NCBI RefSeq assembly: GCF_000758305.1
Contig: NZ_CP009458.1
Location: forward strand, 1-64,000
Source: Cedecea neteri
GTDB lineage: Bacteria; Pseudomonadota; Gammaproteobacteria; Enterobacterales; Enterobacteriaceae
DNA: 64,000 bases
Direction: 5' to 3'
The notes beneath the pieces are model-generated. The model searched no databases. It saw nothing but the letters and a program-made list of their open reading frames with translations, and was not told the origin of the DNA. Shown here in pieces: positions 18,234 to 26,507 of the stretch; within the stretch, counting starts at the first letter, position 1, and each line of letters starts with the position of its first letter. The position numbers and the translations under genes were made by a program.

Positions 18234-18674
18234 ATGAAATATATATACAGTAAATCACAAAATGCATTTTATCCTTTCTCTCTCCGTGAATTATATGAAT
18301 TAACGGGTACCTGGCCTTCCGATGGTGTAGAGGTCTCTATGGAGGTTTTCGAAACTTATACATCAACGCCTCCAGTTGGTAAGCACAGAGTCACTGGAGT
18401 TGATGGATTGCCTGCATGGGAGGATATCCCATTGCCGACCAAAGAGCAGGTAGTCAGCATGATGGAAAATGAGAAAAAATCCAAAATTAATTATGCCAAT
18501 GATTTTATCAATAATAAGCAATGGCAAGGAAAAGCCGCTGTTGGACGTTTAAATAATGATGGGTTGTTGCAGTACAATATATGGTTAGACTACCTGGATG
18601 CACTGGAAGCCATTGATACTTCCAGCGCACCAGATATTGAATGGCCTACGCCGCCGGTTTATCCGGCCAGCTAA
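18234..18674 (+). CDS. Alternative tail-fibre assembly chaperone (silent orientation)
   Basis: A 146-residue tail-fibre assembly protein (phage Mu U / lambda Tfa type), one base after the silent fibre module. The C-terminus LLQYNIWLDYLDALEAIDTSSAPDIEWPTPP is the conserved Tfa signature. It is a partner for the silent fibre tip and is brought into the operon only after inversion. Its tail overlaps the active chaperone's tail by 29 bp on the opposite strand, so the two alternative chaperones sit back to back in the middle of the invertible segment. Confidence 0.85.
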   Translation: MKYIYSKSQNAFYPFSLRELYELTGTWPSDGVEVSMEVFETYTSTPPVGKHRVTGVDGLPAWEDIPLPTKEQVVSMMENEKKSKINYANDFINNKQWQGKAAVGRLNNDGLLQYNIWLDYLDALEAIDTSSAPDIEWPTPPVYPAS

Positions 18675-19245
18675 CATCAGGGGCGGTGGAGGTGTCTGTC
18701 GCTTTCACCGCTTTGATATAGTCCATCCAGGCAATAAGTTTTTCTTTATCAGAATCGCTGATAATACCGAGGGCAAGCTCAGTTCGCCAATCGGCTGTGA
18801 CATTGTTTGCATCACTGAGCAATGTTTGCCGTTTTAGTTCCGCATCAGAAATATCACCTGCTTTCTTCGCAACGACATCGGTTACCCATTTTTCGCCGTC
18901 CCATTTATCATACGGTGATGTAGGGGCTGTGAAGGTCATACACTCGGGACAATCCCCCAGTGTCGTCACTTGAACTTGTTGCATTGTCTCTGTGTTATAA
19001 ACGGTTCGACCTCTATGGTCGGATATATATTCCCATGATGTAAGATCAGTAGTACGGCAAATAGCAAAGCCGCTTTTACTTTCTCCCGGCGCGTCAATGC
19101 ACGAATTTGCAGGAATACCGACACCCGCGCAGAGGTATTCAATGGATGAAGAAAGGTATTCGCGGCTCCCACCATCATAGTTAAATACTGTGACATTACC
19201 GGCAACCGTTGCGATCAGCTTTTGATTCAATTCAACTTTCGACAT
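18646..19245 (-). CDS. Tail-fibre assembly chaperone (active orientation)
   Basis: A 199-residue tail-fibre assembly protein expressed with the fibre in the present orientation. The C-terminal half (LLSDANNVTADWRTELALG, IAWMDYIKAVKATDTSTAPDVSWPDKPA) is the Tfa/GpU signature. The N-terminal half (GNVTVFNYDGGSREYLSS, YLCAGVGIPANSCIDAP) is unlike the silent copy, matching the difference in fibre tips. Start and fibre stop overlap (TAATG). It acts as a folding chaperone that may stay bound to the fibre tip. Confidence 0.87.
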   Translation of the reverse strand: MSKVELNQKLIATVAGNVTVFNYDGGSREYLSSSIEYLCAGVGIPANSCIDAPGESKSGFAICRTTDLTSWEYISDHRGRTVYNTETMQQVQVTTLGDCPECMTFTAPTSPYDKWDGEKWVTDVVAKKAGDISDAELKRQTLLSDANNVTADWRTELALGIISDSDKEKLIAWMDYIKAVKATDTSTAPDVSWPDKPAA

Positions 19246-20066
19246 TATGCGGCCCTCACTATGTAATTAAAGGCCACGTTGCGCGGCCGAATAGATCCTG
19301 CATAACGATATAGCGCCGTCGCCCTAATATCTGGATCAATTGCTAACCGTCCCCAGGCAACATTCCTGCTCATCGTTTCAATTGTTTCAGACTCCCAAAA
19401 ATCATGAGAAATATCTTGATCGCAGTACCATGCATTACCTGTTCCGGCTCCATCGTTACCAAAAAGCTGCCCGTTAATTTTTGTTGCCTGTTGAGTGGAC
19501 GACACGGCTCTACCAGTATCAATCCCTCTCCCATCATCCCAACCACGAATAAACTCCCCACGTAAATCAGGAAGCACAAGCGCTGGGTATACCTGTGCAA
19601 GCTTTGGATATTGAGCTGCTGAAAATGCCGCACCATTACATTTCAACCATCCTATAGGTGCTGCCGACAATGCCCACGGCACAGGCACACCCACTGGTAG
19701 AGCACTCCCATCCCCCAAACCAAGGTTTGAGAGAGCCGAAGAAATCGCGGCGGCACCATCGGCCTTAATATCCGCAAACGGATTCTGGCGGCTGAGATAT
19801 TGCTTCCCGAAGCCGGTGGTTAACTTCGCGAGGAAAGCGGCGATATCACCGTCGTCCAGCACATCCTGCCCGCTTTTATCGCTGACGAACTGGGCCAGCG
19901 CGGCGGCAATAAATGACGTCTGGCGCAGCGCTTTGTTCACCTGAGCGCTGCTGGCTTTACCGCCGGCAAAGCCGCTTAACAGCGCGGGCAAATTTTCCCA
20001 TTCATTTTGCGGCGTGACGTTGGCGTCAGGCCGGGTTGCAAAAGGTTTAAACTGATTTGTAGCCAT
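19245..20066 (-). CDS. Tail fibre, currently expressed version
   Basis: Receptor-binding fibre of the contractile tail, 273 residues. The N-terminal part (MATNQFKPFATRPDANVTPQ, residues 1-115) attaches to the baseplate and is common to both states. The variable tip begins at the crossover codons LGLGDGSALPVG and contains a collar-type domain (APIGWLKCNGAAFSAAQYP, LPDLRGEFIRGWDDGRG). The start at 20066 follows GAGGAAAC and overlaps the previous stop (TAATG), so the upstream ATG at 20084 is not needed. The fibre is short, as in tailocins and P2-like phages with compact fibres. Confidence 0.88.
   Translation of the reverse strand: MATNQFKPFATRPDANVTPQNEWENLPALLSGFAGGKASSAQVNKALRQTSFIAAALAQFVSDKSGQDVLDDGDIAAFLAKLTTGFGKQYLSRQNPFADIKADGAAAISSALSNLGLGDGSALPVGVPVPWALSAAPIGWLKCNGAAFSAAQYPKLAQVYPALVLPDLRGEFIRGWDDGRGIDTGRAVSSTQQATKINGQLFGNDGAGTGNAWYCDQDISHDFWESETIETMSRNVAWGRLAIDPDIRATALYRYAGSIRPRNVAFNYIVRAA
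19706..19736 (-). other. Right inversion crossover site of the tail-fibre switch
   Basis: On the minus strand CAAACC-TT-GGTTTG is a perfect two-fold symmetric core (centre 19722-19723) inside the active fibre gene, followed by GGGGGATGGG. It pairs with the inverted copy at 17906-17932. Recombination would invert about 1.8 kb and swap fibre tip and chaperone together. Confidence 0.78.
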
Positions 20067-20746
20067 TAGAGTTTCCTCTCCCATGCGCCGTCGTCAAAAC
20101 CGGCGATATAGTGATTGTTGATATCAAAGCCAAAGAATTTGCCGCCCTGCGACGGCGCTTCCACTGACGGGGTCTGAATGTCTCCCGCCCAGACGCCCGC
20201 CGCTTTCACCGTCAGGTATCCCTGTTTGATGGCCGCGAGAAGCTCGAGGGACACGTCAGCAATGTCCGTTTCTGGCAGAACCCAGACAGAAATGGTCATG
20301 TCCTGGTTGTCGACGATTTGCATTCGCAGCCCTGCCCCTGCCGTGGCGGCGTCCAGAATCGCGGGCAGCGTGTCGTTCTGCCCGTCCCAGTTGTTCATCG
20401 CGATTTTTGCCTTGAGGATGATGCGGTAGGTTTCATCGCTCAGTGAGGTGTAGCCTGCATCGGGATCGTAAGGTCCCTGCCACACGCCCTGGTCGTAGCC
20501 CAGGGCATCGGTGTCCCAGCTAAAATAGACGCCGGAAATCGGCTGGCTAACGACGCGGCTTCGCCCAATCCACAACCCCAGCGCATCAAGCTGCACCCCA
20601 ACCGCAGCGTCGATATCAAATGCGTTGATCAGGCTTTCGGTGGTCGTTGCGGTTTCAGTAAAAGGGCGGGTACTCAGATCAACATGGGCAAAAAACAGGG
20701 GCTTGCTGGCGTGGTAGCTGGTGATGCGCCCGGTATATTTACTCAT
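20066..20746 (-). CDS. DUF2612 phage tail/baseplate protein
   Basis: A 226-residue protein of the DUF2612 type found between gpJ-like baseplate proteins and fibres in myovirus tails, where it probably links baseplate wedge and fibre (a role like gpI of P2). Typical segments are DAAVGVQLDALGLWIGRSR and YRIILKAKIAMNNWDGQND. The C-terminal FFGFDINNHYIAGFDDGAWE looks like the fibre-contact end. ATGA overlap with the baseplate J gene indicates coupling. Confidence 0.82.
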   Translation of the reverse strand: MSKYTGRITSYHASKPLFFAHVDLSTRPFTETATTTESLINAFDIDAAVGVQLDALGLWIGRSRVVSQPISGVYFSWDTDALGYDQGVWQGPYDPDAGYTSLSDETYRIILKAKIAMNNWDGQNDTLPAILDAATAGAGLRMQIVDNQDMTISVWVLPETDIADVSLELLAAIKQGYLTVKAAGVWAGDIQTPSVEAPSQGGKFFGFDINNHYIAGFDDGAWERKL

Positions 20747-21942
20747 GAGCTCACCGTGATATTGATGTTGTCCACGCTGCAGGAGGCGGCCTCGTTGTAA
20801 CCGATATTGACGTTAGCCGCCGCGACCGCAGAGGTGGATTTGCCGATTAGCAAGTCGGTGATGTCGTAATACCGCGCTTTCCCGCCGCTGACCACGCCGA
20901 GGTTGGCCGGGGAGTAAATGCGGCTCAGCAGCACGCTATCGCCAATGCCCAGGCCGTTGATATAGTCGGCAATCGCCTGCTTCATCTGCTCGCCGATTTG
21001 CGACGTATAGCCGGTGAACACTTTCAGCACGATGTCGACGTAAATCGGTACATTGGCGGACCGTGAGAAAGCAATACTGTGGGGATTGCCGTAGAGATCG
21101 GGCACCACAATGGACGTTGCGCCAAAGGTTGCCACGCCCTGGCCTTTTTTGCCCCTGATCGTCTGGGCAATGTCCGTCACATCCCCGCCGTCCACAATCG
21201 CAGCGATGGAATGCGGAGGCAGGCCATTGGCGTTGACGGCGCCGGTATCATTTTCGTAGAGCTTGTGGCGGGTTACGCCTGCGATGTTGGCAATCGCCCC
21301 CTCGACCGCCTCAAACGGCGTGAGCGCAGGCAAAGCAACGCTCTGCGACTGCCGGATGCGTAATTCAGCATCGCTTTCCGCCGCCACGCCCGGCGTAGCA
21401 GCCTGAGGGTTTGTGACCGCAGCCCAGCCGCGCGTTGGGGTGCCCATAATGGTAATAGATCCCGCAGGTGCCGCCATTACGCCGCTGCTGGCACAGGTTG
21501 CGGTGGCGATGACTGAGCCATCAACGCCTATCGACACCACCTCAGGCAAAAACCACGTCACCCCGCTGCCATCTCTCACAGAACCACGGGTTATGGTCGT
21601 GCCAGGAATGCCAGTGAGCAGCAGATCAACCGTCGAGAAGGTCGCCGCCCGCCTGACAATGCCATTGATCTTAACGTTGCTCGATAACGCCCGTCCCATC
21701 GCCGTCGCAGGGGAAAAGCTGTTGTAGGCAGCAATCGCCGCGTTGTTGGCGTCGTGAATGGCCAGCGCCATCAGCGAGATGAGCTGTCCGTCTTTGCTGT
21801 CCGGCTCCAGATACGCATCGGTGCCGTAGATTTGCCTGAACGCATCCATCAAAGTCCCTAACAGGCTTTGATAATCAGGCGCGGTTATCCCCTGGGCCGT
21901 TACCGTTGCCGATAACCCCAGCGTTTCAGAATTGAGGGCCAT
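20743..21942 (-). CDS. Baseplate J/gp47-family protein
   Basis: Baseplate wedge protein of contractile tails, 399 residues. The N-terminus has SLLGTLMDAFRQIYGTDAYLEPDSKDGQ, typical of the gp47/JayE family. The middle has VTNPQAATPGVAAESDAELRIRQ, and the C-terminal domain (VPIYVDIVLKVFTGYT, LLSRIYSPANLG) matches other gpJ proteins. It abuts the preceding wedge gene with no spacer. It forms the iris that opens when the baseplate triggers. Confidence 0.93.
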   Translation of the reverse strand: MALNSETLGLSATVTAQGITAPDYQSLLGTLMDAFRQIYGTDAYLEPDSKDGQLISLMALAIHDANNAAIAAYNSFSPATAMGRALSSNVKINGIVRRAATFSTVDLLLTGIPGTTITRGSVRDGSGVTWFLPEVVSIGVDGSVIATATCASSGVMAAPAGSITIMGTPTRGWAAVTNPQAATPGVAAESDAELRIRQSQSVALPALTPFEAVEGAIANIAGVTRHKLYENDTGAVNANGLPPHSIAAIVDGGDVTDIAQTIRGKKGQGVATFGATSIVVPDLYGNPHSIAFSRSANVPIYVDIVLKVFTGYTSQIGEQMKQAIADYINGLGIGDSVLLSRIYSPANLGVVSGGKARYYDITDLLIGKSTSAVAAANVNIGYNEAASCSVDNINITVSS

Positions 21943-22293
21943 TTATGCCTCGCTGTTTAAAGTGGTGGGACCGTAAACGGTGTCGATGGTGGCGTTAAAG
22001 GTGACGGTACGTTTTTCAGTACGCGCGGCGGTGACCTCCAGCACGGACTTAACGCCCATGGTCTGGCTGACGCGGTCAATCAGCATTAATACCCAGGTGT
22101 CGTCCTGCTGTTTGCCAAGCACGGACTGGCGGTAAGGCGTGCCGGTCCGGTTATCCAGAAACCACTCGCCCTGCCACAGCTTGAGCCGGGTGCTCACCGC
22201 CTGAGCCACGCATTCCGGCGAGTTTTCCAGGAAGGTGTTTTCTCCCTGGCCAAAGGTGTAATCCCCGTCGCTGCTTTCTCTGCGGTATTTCAT
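21943..22293 (-). CDS. Baseplate wedge protein, gp25/gpW-like
   Basis: A 116-residue protein with TRLKLWQGEWFLDNRTGTPY, a pattern of the small wedge proteins (gp25 / DUF2634 type) that cap the sheath initiation site. Gene position between spike and gpJ-like protein supports this. ATGA overlap with the spike gene. Assignment to a specific wedge family is by synteny more than by motif. Confidence 0.75.
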   Translation of the reverse strand: MKYRRESSDGDYTFGQGENTFLENSPECVAQAVSTRLKLWQGEWFLDNRTGTPYRQSVLGKQQDDTWVLMLIDRVSQTMGVKSVLEVTAARTEKRTVTFNATIDTVYGPTTLNSEA

Positions 22294-22973
22294 ACCGGAC
22301 CTCCCGTGTTTGCACCGCCGGACTGCACGCCGCCGTGGCGGTGCTTCGTCAGGCTTATCCCACTGGCCGAGACATCCCCGCTCACGGTCACGCTGCCTTT
22401 GATATTGACCTCCCCGGTCAGGTCAATGCTGGCCGCTGTCGCGGTAAGTTTTCCCGGCGTAGCGAGCGTGATGCTGTGGCTGTTGGGATCCAGCTCAACA
22501 AAGGCTTTGCCGTCTTCGCTGCGTAGCTGAACCGCCGTGGGGCTGATGCCGCTGATTTTTTTCGCCTGTGACTGAGGGCCGGGCAGCACGAAAGCGTCAG
22601 ACAACGAGTGCTGCCGGGCATCAACCGGCTCCTGAATGCCTCCGCTTTGCCACCAAAAATCGATGGCGCGATCGGCGAATATAACCAGGCATTCATCTCC
22701 CGCTTTAAGCGGAAACGTCAGCGAGCAGCCTCCGCCATGCGGGAAAATAACTGGCACATCCACCAGCAGCGGGTAGGCGACTGAAGCGACTGTTCCATCG
22801 CGGCCCATTTTTGCCCCACGGATAGCGGGGGCTACTTCACAGGTAACAGATTGCGGATCAAAAGACTGAATAATGCCGGGTAATGCGACCCGAAGATCGT
22901 TGCTTAATGCGGCCCGGCTGGCCGCAAGCGTATCGGCCAGCTCACCGCTGAGAGCCGAAGTCGTCAGAGCCAT
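22290..22973 (-). CDS. Membrane-puncturing spike protein (Gp138/gpV-like)
   Basis: Trimeric needle at the tail tip, 227 residues. An N-terminal OB-fold region (FDPQSVTCEVAPAIRG, LTFPLKAGDECLVIFADRAIDFWW) precedes a beta-helical repeat stretch (ITLATPGKLTATAASIDLTG). The C-terminal end TKHRHGG carries the HxH motif that binds iron at the apex of such spikes. The sequence lacks an added lysozyme or nuclease domain, so killing would be by membrane puncture and depolarisation as in R-type tailocins. Confidence 0.9.
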   Translation of the reverse strand: MALTTSALSGELADTLAASRAALSNDLRVALPGIIQSFDPQSVTCEVAPAIRGAKMGRDGTVASVAYPLLVDVPVIFPHGGGCSLTFPLKAGDECLVIFADRAIDFWWQSGGIQEPVDARQHSLSDAFVLPGPQSQAKKISGISPTAVQLRSEDGKAFVELDPNSHSITLATPGKLTATAASIDLTGEVNIKGSVTVSGDVSASGISLTKHRHGGVQSGGANTGGPV

Positions 22974-22988
22974 GATTCCTCCAGGGAT

Positions 22989-23010
22989 AAAAAAACCCGC
23001 AAAGGCGGGT
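22989..23010 (-). terminator. Intrinsic terminator inside the tail operon (hub/spike junction)
   Basis: Stem ACCCGC/GCGGGT with a 4-base loop, followed on the minus strand by seven Ts. It lies between the hub gene and the spike gene, within a run of same-strand genes. It would lower expression of spike and fibre genes unless transcription reads through or is antiterminated. Confidence 0.75.
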
Positions 23011-23017
23011 CTGGCTT

Positions 23018-24019
23018 TTATTTATTAGAGGCGGAATGTTTTTTCCACGCCTCTCCCACATCCTCAACGTACTGGCCTGCCGGGAAGCACATCATGGTCA
23101 TATACCATTGATCCCCCCGGGTATCCCCGTTGTAGGTAATGCCATAAATATCGTACACGCCGTCCGGCGAGGGCCGGATATAGTCATCCTCAGCAGTCAA
23201 CGCAGGCTTATAGAGCGTGTTTTGATCTAACTTCAGCTGGCCGTGGAGCAGGATTGTGGGGTTAATCAGGCATTTCAGGGTTACACCCGCATCCGTTGAC
23301 GTTTGCGGCCGCCCAATCAGTCCACTCTGGCTATTAAGACTCACGGGCGGGTGCGCTTTTTCAGCTGCGTTGAAATAGTCCAGCCGGTCATTCGACAGCT
23401 TCCAGGTGGCCTTGCACAGCTTACCGATTTGATCGAGATAGCTGCTGACTTTGCCGTGGAAGGTATACCCTCTGGGAAACTTCGTTTCAGGAAAAGGCGG
23501 CAACCTGCCGGGCAGAACGCCAAAAGGTTTCAGCGCGCCAGCCGCAAACTGGTACATGTCATATACCGTGTAGCCTTTAGCAAGCGTGGCGCTAAGCACT
23601 GCGGACATCAGCGCCTCATGGCCATCAATGGCCTGAATTAAAATCCAGTCGTCAGGAGTATCCTCTCGCCCCGTCATCCAGATGCGAATGTCGCCGCTGA
23701 AGATCACCCCAAAGTTCATGCCGTCTCGCGGCCCCCACTCGACAGGTTCGACAACCCGAATTTTTCCCACTTCGCTGCTGCTTACCACCGGTTCTAATCC
23801 GTTGTAGCCCGCAATCAGCCGGATTTTGCTGTACTCCTTCTGGGCAATACGATTCACGTTGTCCGGCGCGAGATTATAGATTTTCACCTCGGCCGTTTTG
23901 GGTGAGCTGCCGGCATGCCAGTCGATTTTAAACGTCACCTTAAAACCAGAGAGCGCAATGCCACTACCGTCTTCCTTCAGAAGCTGGAGCTCAAAGTGGC
24001 GAGACCAGTTTTGACTCAT
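23018..24019 (-). CDS. Baseplate hub protein (gpD/gp27-like)
   Basis: A 333-residue hub protein joining tube and spike. KIDWHAGSSPKTAEVKIYNLAPDNVNRI and IVFSGDIRIWMTGREDTPDDW-like segments are characteristic of tail hub proteins, as is the later LYKPALTAEDDYIRPSPDGVYDI near the C-terminus (quoted here in parts only). The gene lies between the baseplate plug gene and the spike, the expected place. No enzymatic domain is apparent. Confidence 0.8.
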   Translation of the reverse strand: MSQNWSRHFELQLLKEDGSGIALSGFKVTFKIDWHAGSSPKTAEVKIYNLAPDNVNRIAQKEYSKIRLIAGYNGLEPVVSSSEVGKIRVVEPVEWGPRDGMNFGVIFSGDIRIWMTGREDTPDDWILIQAIDGHEALMSAVLSATLAKGYTVYDMYQFAAGALKPFGVLPGRLPPFPETKFPRGYTFHGKVSSYLDQIGKLCKATWKLSNDRLDYFNAAEKAHPPVSLNSQSGLIGRPQTSTDAGVTLKCLINPTILLHGQLKLDQNTLYKPALTAEDDYIRPSPDGVYDIYGITYNGDTRGDQWYMTMMCFPAGQYVEDVGEAWKKHSASNK

Positions 24020-24029
24020 CTCCTCCCCC

Positions 24030-24338
24030 TTAATCTGCCGTCACGAAGTAAAGATGGCTGCCGCGCCCGAGATCGGTTTTGCTCGGGTAATCCTGAGCCT
24101 CATTATCACAGCCGATCCATAGGCCTCCGCCAAACCCAAGCCAGGTATATGGCGCCAATAAATCAGCACCAGCCACCAGCGGGATCCCGCTCACGATGGG
24201 CTGGTTGTCCGCATCGAGAATATCCAGAACCCAGCCTGCAGCATCCCGGTAAAGCAGCCGCATGCGCAGGGTCTGCCCGGCAAGTTGGATCGTAAATACC
24301 TGGTTATCCGCGCTGAGGGGAATTTCTGCAATTGACAT
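24030..24338 (-). CDS. Baseplate plug-family protein
   Basis: A 102-residue protein that starts MSIAEIPLSADNQVFTIQL and has LRLLYRDAAGWVLDILDAD-type beta-rich sequence. This matches the small baseplate plug proteins of ST64B/KPP10-like contractile tails. It is expected at the base of the tail tube. Placement between two baseplate genes supports the role; the biochemical function is not known from sequence. Confidence 0.72.
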   Translation of the reverse strand: MSIAEIPLSADNQVFTIQLAGQTLRMRLLYRDAAGWVLDILDADNQPIVSGIPLVAGADLLAPYTWLGFGGGLWIGCDNEAQDYPSKTDLGRGSHLYFVTAD

Positions 24339-24347
24339 GGTCTCTCC

Positions 24348-24926
24348 TCATTTTTTTTCAGGCTGAAGCGGCGTAATTTTGCCCGCCCCCATGGGAGTGG
24401 TAACCACTTTTTCGCCCTTATCGCCGACCGAAGCTGTAGTTACCCCTTCATCCATCGCCGTTTTAGGCGCTGCCGGGCGCGCTTCCGTGGCCGTCATTAA
24501 TACTTCAGCCAGCACCAGCTTGCAGCCAAGAATGTTTTCCGATTTGACGCCGGTCGTCACATTCAACGTTTTGATCAGCATATTGTCGTAGGAACGACGG
24601 CGGGTGATGACCCTAAAGGGCTCTGCTTTTGTCTGTAGATCAAGCAACTGCTGGTAAATTTGTGCCGGGCTGGGGCCCGCGCTTAGCCAGGAGCCGAGCG
24701 CGGTCGTATTGGCAAAGTCAACCAGTGAACCGCCTGCCTTAAAGAGGCAATCAATCGTTACCTCGCCGGGCTCGGCCCAGGCATGGTCGCTGATGTTTGG
24801 GCCAAACTCGACGGGATGAGAGGCGATTTTCAGCGTGTCCGAATGGAGTTCGCTAATCACCACATCCGGCACCAGAAAACCCGAGAAGCTCGTGCGCGGC
24901 TGAAAGTAAGCACCAAAAATATCCAT
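24348..24926 (-). CDS. Phage baseplate protein following the tape measure
   Basis: A 192-residue protein, MDIFGAYFQPRTSFSGFLVPDVV at the start (first twenty residues are diagnostic of the group), with VITRRRSYDNMLIKTLN and a long Ala/Lys-rich tail. Proteins of this type directly follow the tape measure in KPP10- and ST64B-like tails and are annotated as baseplate components. Its stop and start overlap the neighbouring genes by one base (coupled). A precise wedge or hub role is not assignable. Confidence 0.7.
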   Translation of the reverse strand: MDIFGAYFQPRTSFSGFLVPDVVISELHSDTLKIASHPVEFGPNISDHAWAEPGEVTIDCLFKAGGSLVDFANTTALGSWLSAGPSPAQIYQQLLDLQTKAEPFRVITRRRSYDNMLIKTLNVTTGVKSENILGCKLVLAEVLMTATEARPAAPKTAMDEGVTTASVGDKGEKVVTTPMGAGKITPLQPEKK

Positions 24927-26329
24927 TAGCTCATGCTCCTTTCGTACTGCTGCGCCAGTTGAGAATGAACGTTGAACAAACGCTCAGATGTCTCGGTCGC
25001 CGCCAGATGAGGTTCAGAGACGCCATTCACGACGATATGGGTATTGCTGTTAATCGTCGGGGAATGCGTAGTGCTGTTGTTCGCCGTGGAGAAATCGCCA
25101 GAGGTCGCCAGGCGTTCATTGCTGGCAACCCCGGCGGGAAGTAACATTGAGACAGGATCGGGTTGGCTGAGATTATCGATCGCCACAGGAAGCCGACGAC
25201 GAGTGTCTTTCTTTTCCTGGCTGTTAAACCATTCTTTGAAAGCTGACGCCCCTGCAACGGCCTTTTCGTCGAGAAAATTGAACGTACCATTAACCATTTT
25301 ATAAGCTGGAGATTGGGTCACGCTACTGACCACTAGCTCTTTGCCGATGGTCATTGCCTCAGACCACTTTCCTTCTTTAAGCGCATTTATCAGCTTGCCC
25401 ACCTGCCTGAACATCTCTTCCAGCGCTTTAAATTCCCCCATCAACCCTTCAAAAATCGTGCTGATAGACCATTTACTGAAATCAATGCCCAGCAAATCAC
25501 CGAGCGAGCTTCCAAGCGCCTTTATCGTATTTGAAACGCCGTCGATCATGGCGGAGGCCAACTCAAGAACGGGTTTCCACGCCCCCCAGTTAATCAGGCT
25601 TTCGCCTCCATCTCGCCACTTCATGTAATCGTCATAAAGCAGGCCGATTGACGTTGCCAGCGCCAGGACTAAACCAATGGGGGAAGCCATGAATGCCGTA
25701 TTCAGTCCATACCAAATCGCAATCATGCCTGCCACTGTGGCAATCACGGTTTGTGTAGAACCATCAAGCATTTGCCACCATTCAATCAACTGGGTAACCC
25801 AACCGATTGTGCCGTTGATGGCGCTGCCAACAACGTTCGCTATGCCACCCAACACACTTAAGATGCTGTTAACGGTAGGTTCGATTTTAGGAAAACTGAC
25901 CAGGATTGTATTTGTCAGCGTCTCAAAGGGCTGCGCCAGATTTTGTGCCAGGCCACTGCCCGCCTTCTCACGCAAAATATCAAACACGGTTTCCAGACGA
26001 TAAAGCGAAACCTGATATCGTTCAGATTGTTTAGCCGCCGTGTCGGCATCAAAATTCAGGTTGCCTGCAATCTGGTGATATTCCTCAGCATAAAAAGGAA
26101 CCAGTTCAGGCGTGGCCGCAGCCTGCCGCGTGGCATAGCCTTCGGCACGATAATCCTTGAGGTTAACGCCATCAAGTTTTGCTGAAATACTGTCGATCCG
26201 AAGATCTTTTGTTAACCCATCAAAGAACGTTCCCAGCGATTCAATGAAGGAGCCCATTTTTTCTGTGGCTCCGGGGAGTTTTTCGATTAATTTATTGAGG
26301 ACATCAGCAGATAAAGGACTAGCGCTCAT
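24926..26329 (-). CDS. Tail tape measure protein
   Basis: A 467-residue protein that sets tail length. It contains a helical N-terminus (SADVLNKLIEKLPGATEKMG) and a membrane-spanning hydrophobic region (TVIATVAGMIAIWYGL, ASPIGLVLALATSIGLLY). A Ser/Thr/Asn-rich segment comes before the C-terminus (NNSTTHSPTINSNTHIVV). Using 1.5 A per helical residue it would specify a tail of roughly 70 nm, an inference. The start at 26329 (MSASPLSADV) follows GAGAGGAAA and overlaps the previous gene by 11 bases; the longer start at 26389 is unlikely. Confidence 0.85.
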   Translation of the reverse strand: MSASPLSADVLNKLIEKLPGATEKMGSFIESLGTFFDGLTKDLRIDSISAKLDGVNLKDYRAEGYATRQAAATPELVPFYAEEYHQIAGNLNFDADTAAKQSERYQVSLYRLETVFDILREKAGSGLAQNLAQPFETLTNTILVSFPKIEPTVNSILSVLGGIANVVGSAINGTIGWVTQLIEWWQMLDGSTQTVIATVAGMIAIWYGLNTAFMASPIGLVLALATSIGLLYDDYMKWRDGGESLINWGAWKPVLELASAMIDGVSNTIKALGSSLGDLLGIDFSKWSISTIFEGLMGEFKALEEMFRQVGKLINALKEGKWSEAMTIGKELVVSSVTQSPAYKMVNGTFNFLDEKAVAGASAFKEWFNSQEKKDTRRRLPVAIDNLSQPDPVSMLLPAGVASNERLATSGDFSTANNSTTHSPTINSNTHIVVNGVSEPHLAATETSERLFNVHSQLAQQYERSMS

Positions 26330-26507
26330 TTTCCTCTCTCCAGCGTGCGACACAGGCCTTATTCTCGGCCTGCATCTCAAGGTAATCATTCATCAGCGCA
26401 ATGTCGTAGAGATCCACCGCGCCGCTTTTCAGATCCAGCCAACTGAGGCCGAAGACCTCCGCCGGGCGAAGAATGTAATCTTCCCCGCCCGAGAGCGTCT
26501 CCAGCAT
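26319..26507 (-). CDS. Tail assembly chaperone, downstream frame (GT-like)
   Basis: A 62-residue frame, MLETLSGGEDYILRPAEVFG, between the chaperone G-like gene and the tape measure. No Shine-Dalgarno is seen before its ATG, which overlaps the previous stop (TGATG). It lies in the -1 frame relative to the upstream gene, and that frame stays open back to a slippery heptamer at 26555-26561. It may therefore be made mainly as a C-terminal extension of the upstream product, as with lambda G/GT and P2 E/E'. A stand-alone protein remains possible. Confidence 0.72.
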   Translation of the reverse strand: MLETLSGGEDYILRPAEVFGLSWLDLKSGAVDLYDIALMNDYLEMQAENKACVARWREENER

